Shown in pieces: positions 28,944 through 40,700 of a stretch of 64,000 nt of DNA. A program made the position numbers and the translations under genes. Numbering within the stretch: position 1 is the stretch's first letter; every line of letters starts with the position of its first letter. This stretch comes from Chitinophaga pinensis (GTDB taxonomy: Bacteria > Bacteroidota > Bacteroidia > Flavobacteriales > Flavobacteriaceae): positions 1 to 64,000 of the forward strand of contig CAMCDQ010000008.1 of the NCBI GenBank assembly GCA_945873505.1. The letters are read 5' to 3'. Below the pieces are notes generated by a model. That model searched no databases. It saw only the letters and a list, made by a program, of their open reading frames with translations, and was not told the DNA's origin.

Positions 28944-30401
28944 TTACTGTTTTGATTGTATTTGGTCAACTTGTTTCTGAACTACTAATTTTCTTTCTTC
29001 TAATTCATTTTTTATCTCATTGGCTTTTTTCTCCGTAAGATCATAATCCCACATAATGTACATGGCTATTAATGTACCACATATTGGCACGCCAGAGAAA
29101 AACAATCTCAAACCTGTAACAGCACCTTCTGGTTGAATCGGCGCACCAGCTTTAAATGCTACAGCAGACATAATAACACCCGTTAACAATCCTGCAATAG
29201 CAAAACCAAACTTGACCATCCACCAGTAAATAGCTCCAAAAATACCTTCTCTTCTTTTTCCTGATTCTAACTCATCCATATCGCAAACATCGGCTGTCAT
29301 AGACATCATTAGTGTAAACAAACTTCCAATTCCGAAAGCGAAAAATGGCAATGCAAATAAAAACATATAAGGTTTACCCGGAATAAATAGTAACCAAAGT
29401 AATATGTATCCTATCACAGAAATCCCTTGAGAAATTAAAAATGCTGTTTTTTTCTCCATTTTTTTGGACATCCAAGCCACAATTGGAATAACAATAAAAG
29501 TAGTAGCTAAAGCGCCCATACAACCGAAAAGTGTTGGCCAAATTCCTGCAGCAGCAGTATCTCCATTAAACAGATAATATACAACTATAAAAAATGTGAA
29601 ACCTGCAACTGTATTGAAAGCATTAAAAATAAAAAAGGTAGCAATACAAAGTTTTCTAAATGGTTTGTTTGAAAACGCTTCTTTAAAACTACTTAATATT
29701 TCTTTTAAACTTCCGCCAATATTTCTAAATGTTAATGGTTTTAAAGTATCATCAAATTTGGTTGATTTACTTTTAATGAAAATGGCAGGCACCATCGCTA
29801 AAAGCATAAATACTAATCCCACCCAAATGGCTAACGTTCTTGTGGCGGTATCTGCATTTGGAAACCAAGCAGGATCGTACATAATTACCCAAAACCATGG
29901 CGCAATAACCCATGCCCACTGCCCTATCCATTGAGAAATAGCCATTATACTGGTGCGTTCATGAAAATCGTCACTCATTTCATATCCCATAGCCACATAC
30001 GGCACACTAAAAATGGAAAGTCCGATGTGAAAAATTAGTGACATTACAAGAAAAAATATGAAGTTATAAGTCACGCTATTTTCGCGGTATAATTGCCACA
30101 TAATTATAAAAGATATTCCCATAATGATGGAGCCAACAAAGACATACTGTCGTCGTCTTCCCCAATCTGATTTTGTATTATCTGATATAAAACCCATGAT
30201 AGGATCGAAAAAAGCATCAACTATTCTGGGTACAAAAAATAAAATACCCCACATCCATGATGGCATTCCTAAGTTTTCGACTAATACAACCATGAAAATT
30301 CCTAAAGCTGCTGGAAACATTTGGTTAGCAAGCATTCCTAATCCAAAGGCAATTTTTTGACTCATTGGAACCATTACTTTGGTATTTGTATTATTTGACA
30401 T
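28944..30401 (-). CDS. GPH-family (glycoside-pentoside-hexuronide) MFS sugar transporter
   Basis: 12 TM; KIAFGLGMLANQM, FVPRIVDAFFDPIMGFISDNTKSDWGRRRQYVF. Confidence 0.9.
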   Translation of the reverse strand: MSNNTNTKVMVPMSQKIAFGLGMLANQMFPAALGIFMVVLVENLGMPSWMWGILFFVPRIVDAFFDPIMGFISDNTKSDWGRRRQYVFVGSIIMGISFIIMWQLYRENSVTYNFIFFLVMSLIFHIGLSIFSVPYVAMGYEMSDDFHERTSIMAISQWIGQWAWVIAPWFWVIMYDPAWFPNADTATRTLAIWVGLVFMLLAMVPAIFIKSKSTKFDDTLKPLTFRNIGGSLKEILSSFKEAFSNKPFRKLCIATFFIFNAFNTVAGFTFFIVVYYLFNGDTAAAGIWPTLFGCMGALATTFIVIPIVAWMSKKMEKKTAFLISQGISVIGYILLWLLFIPGKPYMFLFALPFFAFGIGSLFTLMMSMTADVCDMDELESGKRREGIFGAIYWWMVKFGFAIAGLLTGVIMSAVAFKAGAPIQPEGAVTGLRLFFSGVPICGTLIAMYIMWDYDLTEKKANEIKNELEERKLVVQKQVDQIQSKQ

Positions 30402-30486
30402 ATGTATAATTTTTAATTATGTAATTAATTAGATTTTATAATTATTGTTTGAAGCACATTTGCATTTATTGTAATCATTTTATTTT

Positions 30487-30640
30487 TTATTTTTTTAACT
30501 GAATAGCAATTGTTTGAATACTTTCCGTTGGATTAAAAACAGCTATTGCAATGGAACCATCTATATTCTTAACTAGTTGCCATTATTTCTTTATTGTCTA
30601 AATTACATCCAATCTTTACAGCTATACAACTAAAATGCTA
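30487..30640 (-). pseudogene. Remnant of a GH30-like glycosidase C-terminal domain
   Basis: Frame a: ...AVKIGCNLDNKEIMATS*, frame b: VKNIDGSIAIAVFNPTESIQTIAIQLKK*; resembles GH30 C-terminal 'EIMATSFKN.DGSIAVVVFN...SIQT' with a frameshift and probable deletions. Confidence 0.55.
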
Positions 30641-30703
30641 TAATACAAGCTATTATCAAAAATCTTCTTCCAATTATTCTACTCGAATCATCTACCATTT
30701 CAT

Positions 30704-31954
30704 TTAATTCATTAAAATAGTATTTGGTGTTTTAACCTCTAGCCATAAGGCTTTTTCATCGCCATTGTATGTTTTTGTGATTGGTTTTCCATCTCTTGTT
30801 AAACCTTTTAAAATTCCATTATCCACATTTTTCCAAAGTGCATATTTTGCTTGAGATTGTAAATTGATTAATCCGAAATGATTTTCCGAACCCAAGGTAT
30901 TGGTACTATCTTTCCAATTTTCATCAAAAGCTTCAAAATAAAAACATGAAATATTGTTTTTGTTGCTCCATTCTCTCATTAAGTTATAATATAACCCTGA
31001 TTTATATTCATCTGTTGCTTTAGAACCATCGTTTCCATACATTTCGTTTGATGCTGTTGCCCATCCTGTTTCGCCAATATGAACTGGTTTATTTTCACCA
31101 ATTGATTTCATGTATTTGACAACATTTTCGTATTGGCTAATGGCATAATCTCTAGCTCTTACCATTATTGCATCTATTTTATCCTTATCGGTTAACTGTA
31201 ATTCACTTTCTTTAATTCCCCAAAAAACTGGATTATAATGTGTGTCGTGCATTGGATACGTGTGCATCGAAATATAATCAACTGCTTTAATTAGTTGTTT
31301 CAAATCCTCCACATGATAATCGGATGTATTTCCGCCCCAAGAAGCAAAATTATCAGAACTTGTAATCCAAACTTGATTCGGTAATTTATTTTCTTTCTTT
31401 AAAATCTGTAAATGATTTACCCATTTTAAAATGATATTGGGTGTCACATAATAATTAGTTGCCCATTTCACCATCGCTTCATTTCCAACAGAAATAATTT
31501 TAATTATTTCTGGATATTTTTTTGTCATTCTTACCGCTTCTTCAATTTCTACAGCATTTCTTTCACTTTCTTCATTATGAATGGGTTGTAATTTTGTCCA
31601 AGCATTTTTACAATCAATCCAAACGCCTAACATCACATACATTTCAAACTTGGGATTCTCTTTTTTTAATTCGGTTATGGCTTTTAATATATTGGCTGCT
31701 TCTTCGTAATGCACATTATAGGTTCGTATAACTTTTATATTCAAAGCAGAAAGTATTCTTAAATCTTCTTTAATTTCATTTATCGTGGGTTGCTTTTCTC
31801 TTGTTTGAGTTCTGTAACCACCGTAACAAATGCCTTGGTATTCTGTATTTCCTAATAATTTTTCTGCTGTTATTTCTTTTGAAACTAGATTACTAGTAAT
31901 CATTGGTTTACATGATATAAAAAATAGTAATATGATGCAAATCAGCTGTTTCAT
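30704..31954 (-). CDS. GH17-like glycosidase, predicted lipoprotein
   Basis: Lipobox-like N-terminus (MKQLICIILLFFISCKP); YQGICYGGYRTQTREKQPTINEIKEDLRILSALNIKVIRTYNVH, VGNEAMVKW, VHIGETGWATASNEMYG, YFEAFDENWK. Confidence 0.8.
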   Translation of the reverse strand: MKQLICIILLFFISCKPMITSNLVSKEITAEKLLGNTEYQGICYGGYRTQTREKQPTINEIKEDLRILSALNIKVIRTYNVHYEEAANILKAITELKKENPKFEMYVMLGVWIDCKNAWTKLQPIHNEESERNAVEIEEAVRMTKKYPEIIKIISVGNEAMVKWATNYYVTPNIILKWVNHLQILKKENKLPNQVWITSSDNFASWGGNTSDYHVEDLKQLIKAVDYISMHTYPMHDTHYNPVFWGIKESELQLTDKDKIDAIMVRARDYAISQYENVVKYMKSIGENKPVHIGETGWATASNEMYGNDGSKATDEYKSGLYYNLMREWSNKNNISCFYFEAFDENWKDSTNTLGSENHFGLINLQSQAKYALWKNVDNGILKGLTRDGKPITKTYNGDEKALWLEVKTPNTILMN

Positions 31955-34900
31955 TATCTTAAAATACTTTCGTTTAAATACACTTCAACCAATGAAATTT
32001 CATTTGTTCGTTGCACTATTTTTTTACTTTCTTCTTTGTTTAATTCTAAGGAATCAAAAGTTTTTGTTGCACCATTTTTATAGTTCAAAACAATTTTACT
32101 TATTGTATGAATTTTATAAATAACTGGTACTTGACAGGTTGTAAATGCTAAGCTATTTTTCTTAAGTTGAATTTGATTTTTTGAACCGTCAACCATTATA
32201 AAAGTAGCTTCAGTATCATTGGATAAAAATGCCTCTTTTTGGAGAAAATTGGGTTGGAAATGTAATTTTCCGTCTTTTACTTTTACACCAAATTCACCTA
32301 CTCGAACTAAGACATCTTCTTTTACTTGGCCTGTCATTCCGGGTTGTTGTGCGCCTTTACCAAAAGGAGTATGCGAATAAGGATCGGTTGGAAAAGCACC
32401 GTACACTTTTGGCGATTTATGAATACCAATTCCTGCTCCAATTTCATCAAAATGATGCACTAAAGCATCAATTGTTGTTTGGTCTTCGTTAGCATCTATT
32501 GCTTTATTAATTACTTCTAAAACGGCTAAATGCAACTTCGATACCATGTGCCAATAAATAGATCCTAAACCTTCATAACCATAAAAAGTTCCTGAACGAC
32601 CTGTAAATGCTTTATGATTAAATACTTCTTCAAAAATTTGTAGCACTAGAACTGAGTCTTTTTGTACTAATTCTTTGTAGCTGTTATTTGAAATTAATTG
32701 CTCCAATGCAATTTTTAAATCGGTGGCGTTATGAAAATTTCCATTAAAATGAAAATTTCCTTTACTATCTTTATTAATTAATTGAAAATTAGAATCACTT
32801 AAAAGTTGCTTTAATAAAGCCGACTTCTCTATACTTTTCTTTGGAATCGTGTTTTTTTCTAAAAATTTTGGTAATTCTTTATTTGGATATAAAACATAGC
32901 TATTTTGATCTTTTCTGTATAAGTCACTATTTCTTAAAGCATCTAACACTTTTATTGATTGCTTAGCAGAAAGAAATCCAGAACTTAAAATGGCGACTTG
33001 ACCTTCTAGCATTTCTGGTAAATAAGAAATTGAAATGCTATTATTTTCAACAGACATTAAATTATATGCGTGATAAAGGTAATCTTCTCTTTGGTTGGCT
33101 TTTATAGAATGTTCAATGAAATCAATACTAACTTGAGTAAAATTTTTCAAACCTTGCATTGAATGTGTTCTTTTTTTACCCCAAAATCCGCTATTATAAA
33201 CATGAAAACGATATTCAGAAGCAGCTTGGCCTAACGAATCAAGTATTATTTTTCTGTCTTCGTTTGAAATTGAACCTGATAATAAATGCTGTTGGGAAAG
33301 TAAGCATTCTCTAATAGCATGGTAAAACTCAACCATTTCATTAGAAATTTTAATTGTTTCGAGGTTAGAATTATCTAATAATTGCTGAAAAAACTTTAGA
33401 AATCTTCTTAAATAATTAAGTGTAACCATTGAAACACCATTTCCTACTAATGCATTATTTGCATCATTCCATTCTGGTCTTTGGGTGTTCATCCAAATAC
33501 CCGCTTCAGGAATAAAATTCGACATTTTAGCCAAAATAGTAGCCAATAATTTTTCTATTAAATTTACATGATAAATTTCGTTGTTATTGTCTCTTAATAA
33601 GGCACCATCAGCTCCATTTTCTTTACGACGTTGATTGATTTTCGCATCCCATTCATGATTAAATTCAATAGTGTCTTTTGGATTTTTTAGAATTTCTTTG
33701 TACGGCTTTATATTATAGGGAACTGCAGCATATACAAAACATTCCTTGTCAAAATATTCATTTAATTTTCCCGGTTGATAATTCTCTATAAATTCTAAAA
33801 ACTTTAATAAATAGATAATCTGATGATCACCCCAATAACCAATGTAAGACCAAGGATTGTCTGCCTCTATCGTTTCCCAATCAAAACCATCTTTCGTGAC
33901 ACGATAGGGATTATAACCATCAAAAGTTGATGCATTTAAAAACTTATGAATCATACCGTCGATAAACTCCGGATAAGCGTTAGCTAATGCTTCCCAATTT
34001 TGAAAAATATCACGCCAATTGCCTTCATAATCTAATATTTTTGATCCGTCAATTTCACTTCTTGTATTTATAGAAAATCTATTCCATGGGCGACTTGGAT
34101 CGCCATGTCTGCGGCTGAACTTTAATGGAAGATATTCTGCACAAAGTCGAATTAAATCCGCATTATTATGATTAAAAATTAGTTGTTGAAGAAATGAATA
34201 ATTAAAAGTTTCTGGCAAATTTTTTATAAATTTTTCTTCTTCTTTAAATAAAATTTTATTGGCTTTAGCGATATAATTTACAAAATCAATTTTCTCAATC
34301 GTATAATTGTTATCAAAAATACCCCCTCGCATAATGTTAAACAAAACATTTGAAAAATGACGCGAATCTTTACGTTTATCGGCTGTAAATTGTAATCCAT
34401 CAGCAGTTGCATTAAGTGCAATAAGATTTTGAGTACCTAAATCGATATCTTGAACAATTTGATTTTCCAGAGTTACGTCATTAGAAATTGAATCGGCAAT
34501 TTGAATAACTTGCGCTTGGTTTTGGTTAACATTTGCAATTATCTTCCAAGATTTTGATGAATTTTTTTCTAAAAACAGTTTGGTTGAAATGAAATAAGCT
34601 CCTTTTTCACCTTTTATGTCTGTTTCTTGATGTAGGTCTTGAAATTTTCTAAATGCTGAAAGTTGAAGTGAGGAAAGTAAATATGTTGGCTTATCTAATC
34701 CCAAAGACCAAACAATATTTGCTTTTAATGCTTCACTAGGTTCCGCTTTGTCAACTATAATTGCACTTAAAGCAAAAATTCCCAAACCACTTTCTGAATG
34801 AAGTTCATTTCTTTTGTAAGCATCTACTAAATTACTTGTAGTGGCTTGCAGATCACTATTTACTCCTTGTGGAAGAAGATTTTGAATTCCGTCTAAGATG

Positions 34901-35427
34901 TTTATGTTGTAATCATTTTGAGAATCGTTAATCAATTCTGATTTTTTAACGAAACCAAACAAATTACTAGAACTCCATTGGTATCTGAAAGTCAAATTAA
35001 AATCATTATGAATTTCTTCAAAAATAATTTTATTACCAAATTCGTTCTTATATAAATTTCTAGTTAAATTGTAGTTTTCGTTGAAGCGTTCAGAGAATGG
35101 TTCCCAAATATATTTCTGGTTATTTTTTTCAATTTGAAAAATAGTTTTGCTACCTGTAATATCTGCAAATTCAGTTATTTTATCATCCGTGTAATAAGGA
35201 AAAAGGGCGAACTCAGCATTTTTTCTACCAGCAGTTAATCCACCATTGCTTGAAATAAACATCCAGTGATTGGAATCACTAACGATACTCATAAAAAAGG
35301 GTCGCATCAAATCATGATTAGTGATTTTGAAAAACATTTCATTATTGATAAAAACCGATTCTAAATTTATTTCTTTCTTACTATTTACAAAAACATTAGT
35401 GTCAGATATAGTGTTATTTGGGTTCAT
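31954..35427 (-). CDS. Large intracellular glycoside phosphorylase, GH149-like (beta-1,3-glucan phosphorylase)
   Basis: 1157 aa without signal peptide; FSRRHGDPSRPWNRFSIN...DYEGNWRDIFQNWEALANAYPEF, ADNPWSYIGYWGDHQIIYLLK; GH94/GH149-type architecture next to GH16/GH17 genes. Confidence 0.75.
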   Translation of the reverse strand: MNPNNTISDTNVFVNSKKEINLESVFINNEMFFKITNHDLMRPFFMSIVSDSNHWMFISSNGGLTAGRKNAEFALFPYYTDDKITEFADITGSKTIFQIEKNNQKYIWEPFSERFNENYNLTRNLYKNEFGNKIIFEEIHNDFNLTFRYQWSSSNLFGFVKKSELINDSQNDYNINILDGIQNLLPQGVNSDLQATTSNLVDAYKRNELHSESGLGIFALSAIIVDKAEPSEALKANIVWSLGLDKPTYLLSSLQLSAFRKFQDLHQETDIKGEKGAYFISTKLFLEKNSSKSWKIIANVNQNQAQVIQIADSISNDVTLENQIVQDIDLGTQNLIALNATADGLQFTADKRKDSRHFSNVLFNIMRGGIFDNNYTIEKIDFVNYIAKANKILFKEEEKFIKNLPETFNYSFLQQLIFNHNNADLIRLCAEYLPLKFSRRHGDPSRPWNRFSINTRSEIDGSKILDYEGNWRDIFQNWEALANAYPEFIDGMIHKFLNASTFDGYNPYRVTKDGFDWETIEADNPWSYIGYWGDHQIIYLLKFLEFIENYQPGKLNEYFDKECFVYAAVPYNIKPYKEILKNPKDTIEFNHEWDAKINQRRKENGADGALLRDNNNEIYHVNLIEKLLATILAKMSNFIPEAGIWMNTQRPEWNDANNALVGNGVSMVTLNYLRRFLKFFQQLLDNSNLETIKISNEMVEFYHAIRECLLSQQHLLSGSISNEDRKIILDSLGQAASEYRFHVYNSGFWGKKRTHSMQGLKNFTQVSIDFIEHSIKANQREDYLYHAYNLMSVENNSISISYLPEMLEGQVAILSSGFLSAKQSIKVLDALRNSDLYRKDQNSYVLYPNKELPKFLEKNTIPKKSIEKSALLKQLLSDSNFQLINKDSKGNFHFNGNFHNATDLKIALEQLISNNSYKELVQKDSVLVLQIFEEVFNHKAFTGRSGTFYGYEGLGSIYWHMVSKLHLAVLEVINKAIDANEDQTTIDALVHHFDEIGAGIGIHKSPKVYGAFPTDPYSHTPFGKGAQQPGMTGQVKEDVLVRVGEFGVKVKDGKLHFQPNFLQKEAFLSNDTEATFIMVDGSKNQIQLKKNSLAFTTCQVPVIYKIHTISKIVLNYKNGATKTFDSLELNKEESKKIVQRTNEISLVEVYLNESILR

Positions 35428-35507
35428 TATTACTAGAATTTATTGTATTTCTTAGTTGTATTTAGACATTAATATTGTTTGTAATCGTTGTTTTATTAAA
35501 AGAAATA

Positions 35508-36320
35508 TTATTGATAAACTCTAACATAATCAACTAACATTTCTTGTGGGAATGGGGTTTCACTATTTGGAGCACCCGGATAATTACCTCCCACAGCCAT
35601 GTTTAATATTATGTAAAAAGGGTTGTTAAAAACCCAGTCACCAGTTACATCTGATGGTGTTATTTGATTATAAAGTACATCATCTACATAAAAGTTAATG
35701 TAATTTTCATCCCATTCTACCCCAAAAACATGGAAATCAGTATCAAATCTGCTATTTGGTAAAGAATACGTTTTAGTTATTGCATTACCACCTGAATAAC
35801 CAGGACCATGAACAGTTCCAAACACTTTAGTTGGGCTACTTCCTAAATATTCCATGATGTCAATTTCTCCGCATTGCGGCCAAATTGCTGTATCAGAATT
35901 GGAACCTAACATCCAAAAAGCAGGCCATAAACCTTTACCTCTAGGCAATTTTATTCTTGCTTCAAGTCTTCCATATTTGGTTTCAAATTTACCTTTAGTT
36001 ACTATACGGGCTGAAGTAAACGCTTCTCCCATATATTGTTCTCTTCGGGCTGTAATTTTCAAAACCCCATTTTCAACTATAATATTTTGAGTTCTGCTGG
36101 TGTAATATTGCAACTCGTTGTTTCCCCATCCGTTACTACCTGTACCGATATTGTAAGACCATAAATTAGTATCAGGAGCACCATTTACATTAAATTCATC
36201 ACTCATTACTAACGTATTTTTAGTAACAACTGTTTGTTTATCATCTTTAGTGCAACTATTTAATGAAAAAATAATAGCAGTTGTTATGATAATTTTGTAT
36301 TTTATTTTATTAGAAGTCAT
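35508..36320 (-). CDS. GH16 family beta-glucanase, predicted lipoprotein
   Basis: SLNSCTKDD lipobox, MSDEFNVNGAPDTNLWSY, GEIDIMEYLG, PAFWMLGSN. Confidence 0.92.
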   Translation of the reverse strand: MTSNKIKYKIIITTAIIFSLNSCTKDDKQTVVTKNTLVMSDEFNVNGAPDTNLWSYNIGTGSNGWGNNELQYYTSRTQNIIVENGVLKITARREQYMGEAFTSARIVTKGKFETKYGRLEARIKLPRGKGLWPAFWMLGSNSDTAIWPQCGEIDIMEYLGSSPTKVFGTVHGPGYSGGNAITKTYSLPNSRFDTDFHVFGVEWDENYINFYVDDVLYNQITPSDVTGDWVFNNPFYIILNMAVGGNYPGAPNSETPFPQEMLVDYVRVYQ

Positions 36321-36333
36321 CTTTACTTATTTT

Positions 36334-37779
36334 TTAATTGTGAAAATATATATTATCTACATATATTATTGAATTGTCTCCTCCTTCCAAAATAATTTGA
36401 GCTAGGTTTGATTTACTTAACAAACCAGGCATAGCAGAAAATGGAATTTCTATTGAAATCCAGTTTTGAGATACTACAGGAGTAGAAGTTGTTGCTGAAA
36501 ATGTTGTAGAATGTCGGGTATCATCTCCGCCGCCAAAAACACCATTTGCGCCAAAATCCACTACTATTACTCTTAACTGTCTTCCAGGTGCTATGGCTCC
36601 AGGAATAAAAGCATCTAAATGAATATGTGTCATACTAGTAGCATTTACAGTCGGGCTACTAAACTCAATTCCAACAAAATTAAAGTTGGTGTAATTCAAT
36701 ACATTGTCACCTAGAACAGAAAAATTATTAGATAAAGTAGTTTGCCATGGTTGCCAATACCCATTATAATAATTCACTGGAACATTAGTATATTTATCAG
36801 TGAATATAGAAATTACTTTAGCCGGTATCAATGTTGGAATAGGTGCGTTGACATAGGTACCTGTGCAATTAATTATTAAACTACCTAAAGCCGCTTGACC
36901 ATTAAAAGTTGCTGTAATAGTTGCTGTACCCGCTGCGATAGGAGTTACGACACCTATGTCACTTACTGTTGCAACAGAAGGATTTGAGGATGTAAAATTT
37001 AAAAAAGCCGGACTTATATTAACCGATTGGTTAATACCATTTGGCATATTAAATGTTGCTATTGCACCTGTTATTGATGAAGTTACGCCAACAAAAGTAG
37101 ATCTTGTTACGTTAGCTCCGTTCATTATAGAAGCTTGTAATGGTAAAATAGTGCCTAATTTTTCAAATTTTAATTCATCAATCCAAAACGTGTATCCAAA
37201 ACCATTAGTTCCTTGAGTACCTGCAGAGTATCTAAACATTCCTTTTTCTTGCACTAATTTTGAAGCATTAGGAATTGGAATAATGTATTTAGTCCAAGCT
37301 GTTCCTAAACTAATATTAGTCATTGTAGTGATGTATTTATTAGGATAAAAATCTTCTCCAAAACCAATCTCTCCAATGGTTACCCCTTGAGAGGATTTAG
37401 CCCAAAACGTAAGCGCGTCAAAATCTGATAAATCTCTACCTGCTCCATCAACTCTTAAAATACCTCCAGCATAATTCCCTTGAGAATCAGTTGCATTGGG
37501 AACATCAAAACGCATCGAGGCATTACCTTTATAACTTACATTTTCATCAACTGACCATGCCGTAAATTTTGAACCAACAGGATTATTAGCATCTGGTCCG
37601 TAAGGAAAGTAAAAGTTACTACCCATCCCTACCGGGGTATCCGTAAACACTTCCGCTGTTTTAGCAAATGTAGCGTCTGTTGCTTCATCTGATAAATCTC
37701 TTTCACAGTTCAAATTGACAAGTGCAATTACTAGCAATAAGAACGAATTTCTTAAATAATTAATTTTTCTATTTTTCAT
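36334..37779 (-). CDS. Predicted surface glycan-binding lipoprotein with Big2-like and C-terminal beta-sandwich modules
   Basis: ALVNLNCERD lipobox; SSNPSVATVSDIGVVTPIAAGTATITATFNG (Big2-like); C-terminal NATSMTHIHLDAFIP...VDNIYFHN module shared with 44100-45857. Confidence 0.75.
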   Translation of the reverse strand: MKNRKINYLRNSFLLLVIALVNLNCERDLSDEATDATFAKTAEVFTDTPVGMGSNFYFPYGPDANNPVGSKFTAWSVDENVSYKGNASMRFDVPNATDSQGNYAGGILRVDGAGRDLSDFDALTFWAKSSQGVTIGEIGFGEDFYPNKYITTMTNISLGTAWTKYIIPIPNASKLVQEKGMFRYSAGTQGTNGFGYTFWIDELKFEKLGTILPLQASIMNGANVTRSTFVGVTSSITGAIATFNMPNGINQSVNISPAFLNFTSSNPSVATVSDIGVVTPIAAGTATITATFNGQAALGSLIINCTGTYVNAPIPTLIPAKVISIFTDKYTNVPVNYYNGYWQPWQTTLSNNFSVLGDNVLNYTNFNFVGIEFSSPTVNATSMTHIHLDAFIPGAIAPGRQLRVIVVDFGANGVFGGGDDTRHSTTFSATTSTPVVSQNWISIEIPFSAMPGLLSKSNLAQIILEGGDNSIIYVDNIYFHN

Positions 37780-37796
37780 TTTTATTATTTTTAAAA

Positions 37797-40700
37797 TTAT
37801 TTACCAATATTAATATGAATGTATGTTCTAATTTCCCATTCAGAACCATTAGCAAAACCAACAGGGGAAATAATTGGTTCAGGGTCGTATTGATTTGGAG
37901 TTAGATTAGGTGAATATCTAGGAGAATATTGATTTAACGTTCGCCATATACCCATGATACCAATTCTTGTATCTGGTAAAATATTCCAGCTTGGTTTACC
38001 TAAAGATGTTGAAATATCTAATTGAGATTGAAGTGGATAAGTTAAGTTAAAATCACGGTGGTAATCAAAAGGTCCCCAATCATTAAATTTAAGAGATGAA
38101 ACTAGTTTCACATTTTTGTAAATCATTCTAATATCGCCACCCATTCTGTTAATGGTTCTTTCTGAATCACCATTAGCTTGACCATTTCCAAAATAGATAT
38201 TTGCAATCATTCCTAAATCTGGACTAATTTTTGATACAATTCTAGTATTTGATTCCCATAAATTCTGGGCTGGAGCAGATCTGTCAAAGGCAAAAGCAGT
38301 TCTGTTTGATAAAAATCCTATAGCAGCATCCATTGTTGTAGGCAATTTTCTGTAAACAAAACCTGTACTAAATGCAAATTTTGCATCTTCAACCATATCA
38401 TTATTCCATTCATACATCCATGTTGCTGGAGTTGGATCGTAAGTAAGTAATAACTCTCCACCTAAAGTTTTTCTATTACTTCTAACAAAAAACGGATCGT
38501 CTAATACATTTCTTAATCTTCCTGGAGCTGCAACACCATTTGGCATAGCATCAACAATAGGTTGTTGCCACAACATATTTGGGGCAATTTGAAGTTTAGA
38601 GTTAATGTTGTAAGTAAATCCAGCAAGAAAATTCATTTGGTTACCACTTCCAGAATCTTTTAATCTCCAACCCGTAAATGTTTGAACGTTATCAGCACCT
38701 CCTGAAGCAACTAGACCTTGAATAGCACCTTGGGTGTAAGCATTAAATTTACCTTTAGAAAACGTAACTTTTACTTTTCCTCCCCAGTTATCTTTGTTAT
38801 TAATTTTGTCTACTTTCACAACATCACCATCCATCATTTGAAACTCTCTTCCATTCAAAGGTTGTCCTCCCCAAATACCTCCTGCATTAAAACCAAAAGC
38901 ACCTAACGTTGTTTTAAAATGAACAGTAGCTCTTCTTGTTTTGGGTACCGGAAATGCAATAGAAGAAACCGTTTGTGAAGCTTCAACTTGATTAATATCT
39001 TCATGATACACTACAGTCGCATCAACTTTACCTAATTTTGTTCCATATTTTAATAAATAAGCTGGATTTGCTCCCCACCATAATTGTGGTCCAAATGCTG
39101 CTTTAAAACCTTTTAGACTTCTTTTACCATCAATTTCAAAACCTAAAGTTTCTCCATTATATGTATCTAAATTTGCTCCATAATTTGCCTCAGAGTATAA
39201 AGCAAAAAAATCGCCCTCATAACCCCAATGATAATGACCCGTTCTGTAAAAACCTCTCAGTTCAAAATCCTTAGCATTCCATTTGTAAGAAGCATTATAT
39301 ACTTGAACTCTATTATAATCATTTACTAACAAAGGACCATCAGGTGTACTAAAGGTTTGTGCTCTACCTCTATTTTCATAGAAGATTTCGTTTATAGGAT
39401 TTTCAGCAACTCTGCCTAAAATATTGAAATTTACATTTGCTTTCATATTGGCAGACGGATTTCCTTCTACACCAATAAAATAAGATTGCATGTGATCAAA
39501 ACCAAGTTTATTTGGGTAATTCGAAGTATCAGGATCATCACTTTTTGGTGTTGAAATTAAGCTACCTCCAGTATTAAAAGTCGTGAATTCAGCTCTAAGA
39601 TTGCTTATTTTTAATATTCCACCATCATTGCTAGCTAATGCTGCTTTGTCTGCACGCGCTCTAAGTGTGGCGTCCATTAAATTGGCTTCATCAAAAAGAG
39701 TTTTAAGTTTCTCTTTGTCAGCATTTACTGAAAACGGATTGAATTTATGAATTTCTTTCAAAACATAATAGGCAGCTCTTGGATACAATTGGTAAAAACC
39801 TTTATCGTTCGTTGGGCCTTTTGCACAAATACCAAACCATTCTTCATTCATATTGTTTTCACCTTCAATAAAATCTTTTTGGTAACCACCATTTGACCAT
39901 GAAGCATTATTATCATGCAAATCTAAATTAGAAGTTTGACCATATTTCCACCAACCATCACTAAATTGAAACGTAAAACCACCAATAGCATTTCCTGCTT
40001 TACCCATTCCTGAAGCATTGTTGTATATTTCATTCCAATTGCCTTTCAAGTAAAAAGCTTGTGCGTTTTGATCTTCTTGATTGGTTATAGCATTAAAGGT
40101 ATCTGAACCAAATTCAGTAAATAGAACTGGCTTACCATATTCTTTTTTAACTCTTTCAAATAAATCGCCAAATGAAACACCTCTATATACGTTTGTTCCT
40201 AATACATCAATATCTTTACATTCTGCAGCAATTATGTCTAGAAAAAGCAAATCACCATTACAAATAGCCATTGGATGATTGGTATCAATAGCTTTCATAG
40301 CTACTACTGCTTCATTGAATAATTTATACATAGAACGAGCTCTAACTGTAGATTTTCTATCTTTTACAGGGATGTTTTCTGTTTCAGCGCCATCCCAAAA
40401 TAAGCCGTAGTTATTTTCATTCCCTAAAAGGAACAATAATAATCCTTTGGTATCTTTATACTCTTTGGCCATTTGAGTTACTTCGCTTAAAAGAAGTTTC
40501 CTTGTCTTAGGATCAGAATATTCTGTATTAGGTTTCCAAACACCATCTATAGTTAAACCGTATCTACCAAAAGAGTGGTTTAACATGGTGTAAATACCAA
40601 AATTAGTATGAATGTACTCAATCCATTTTTTAGGAATTCCAGAATAAACACGAATGGTGTTTACCCCCATGTTTTTTAGCAATCCCATTTCGTCGTCAAG

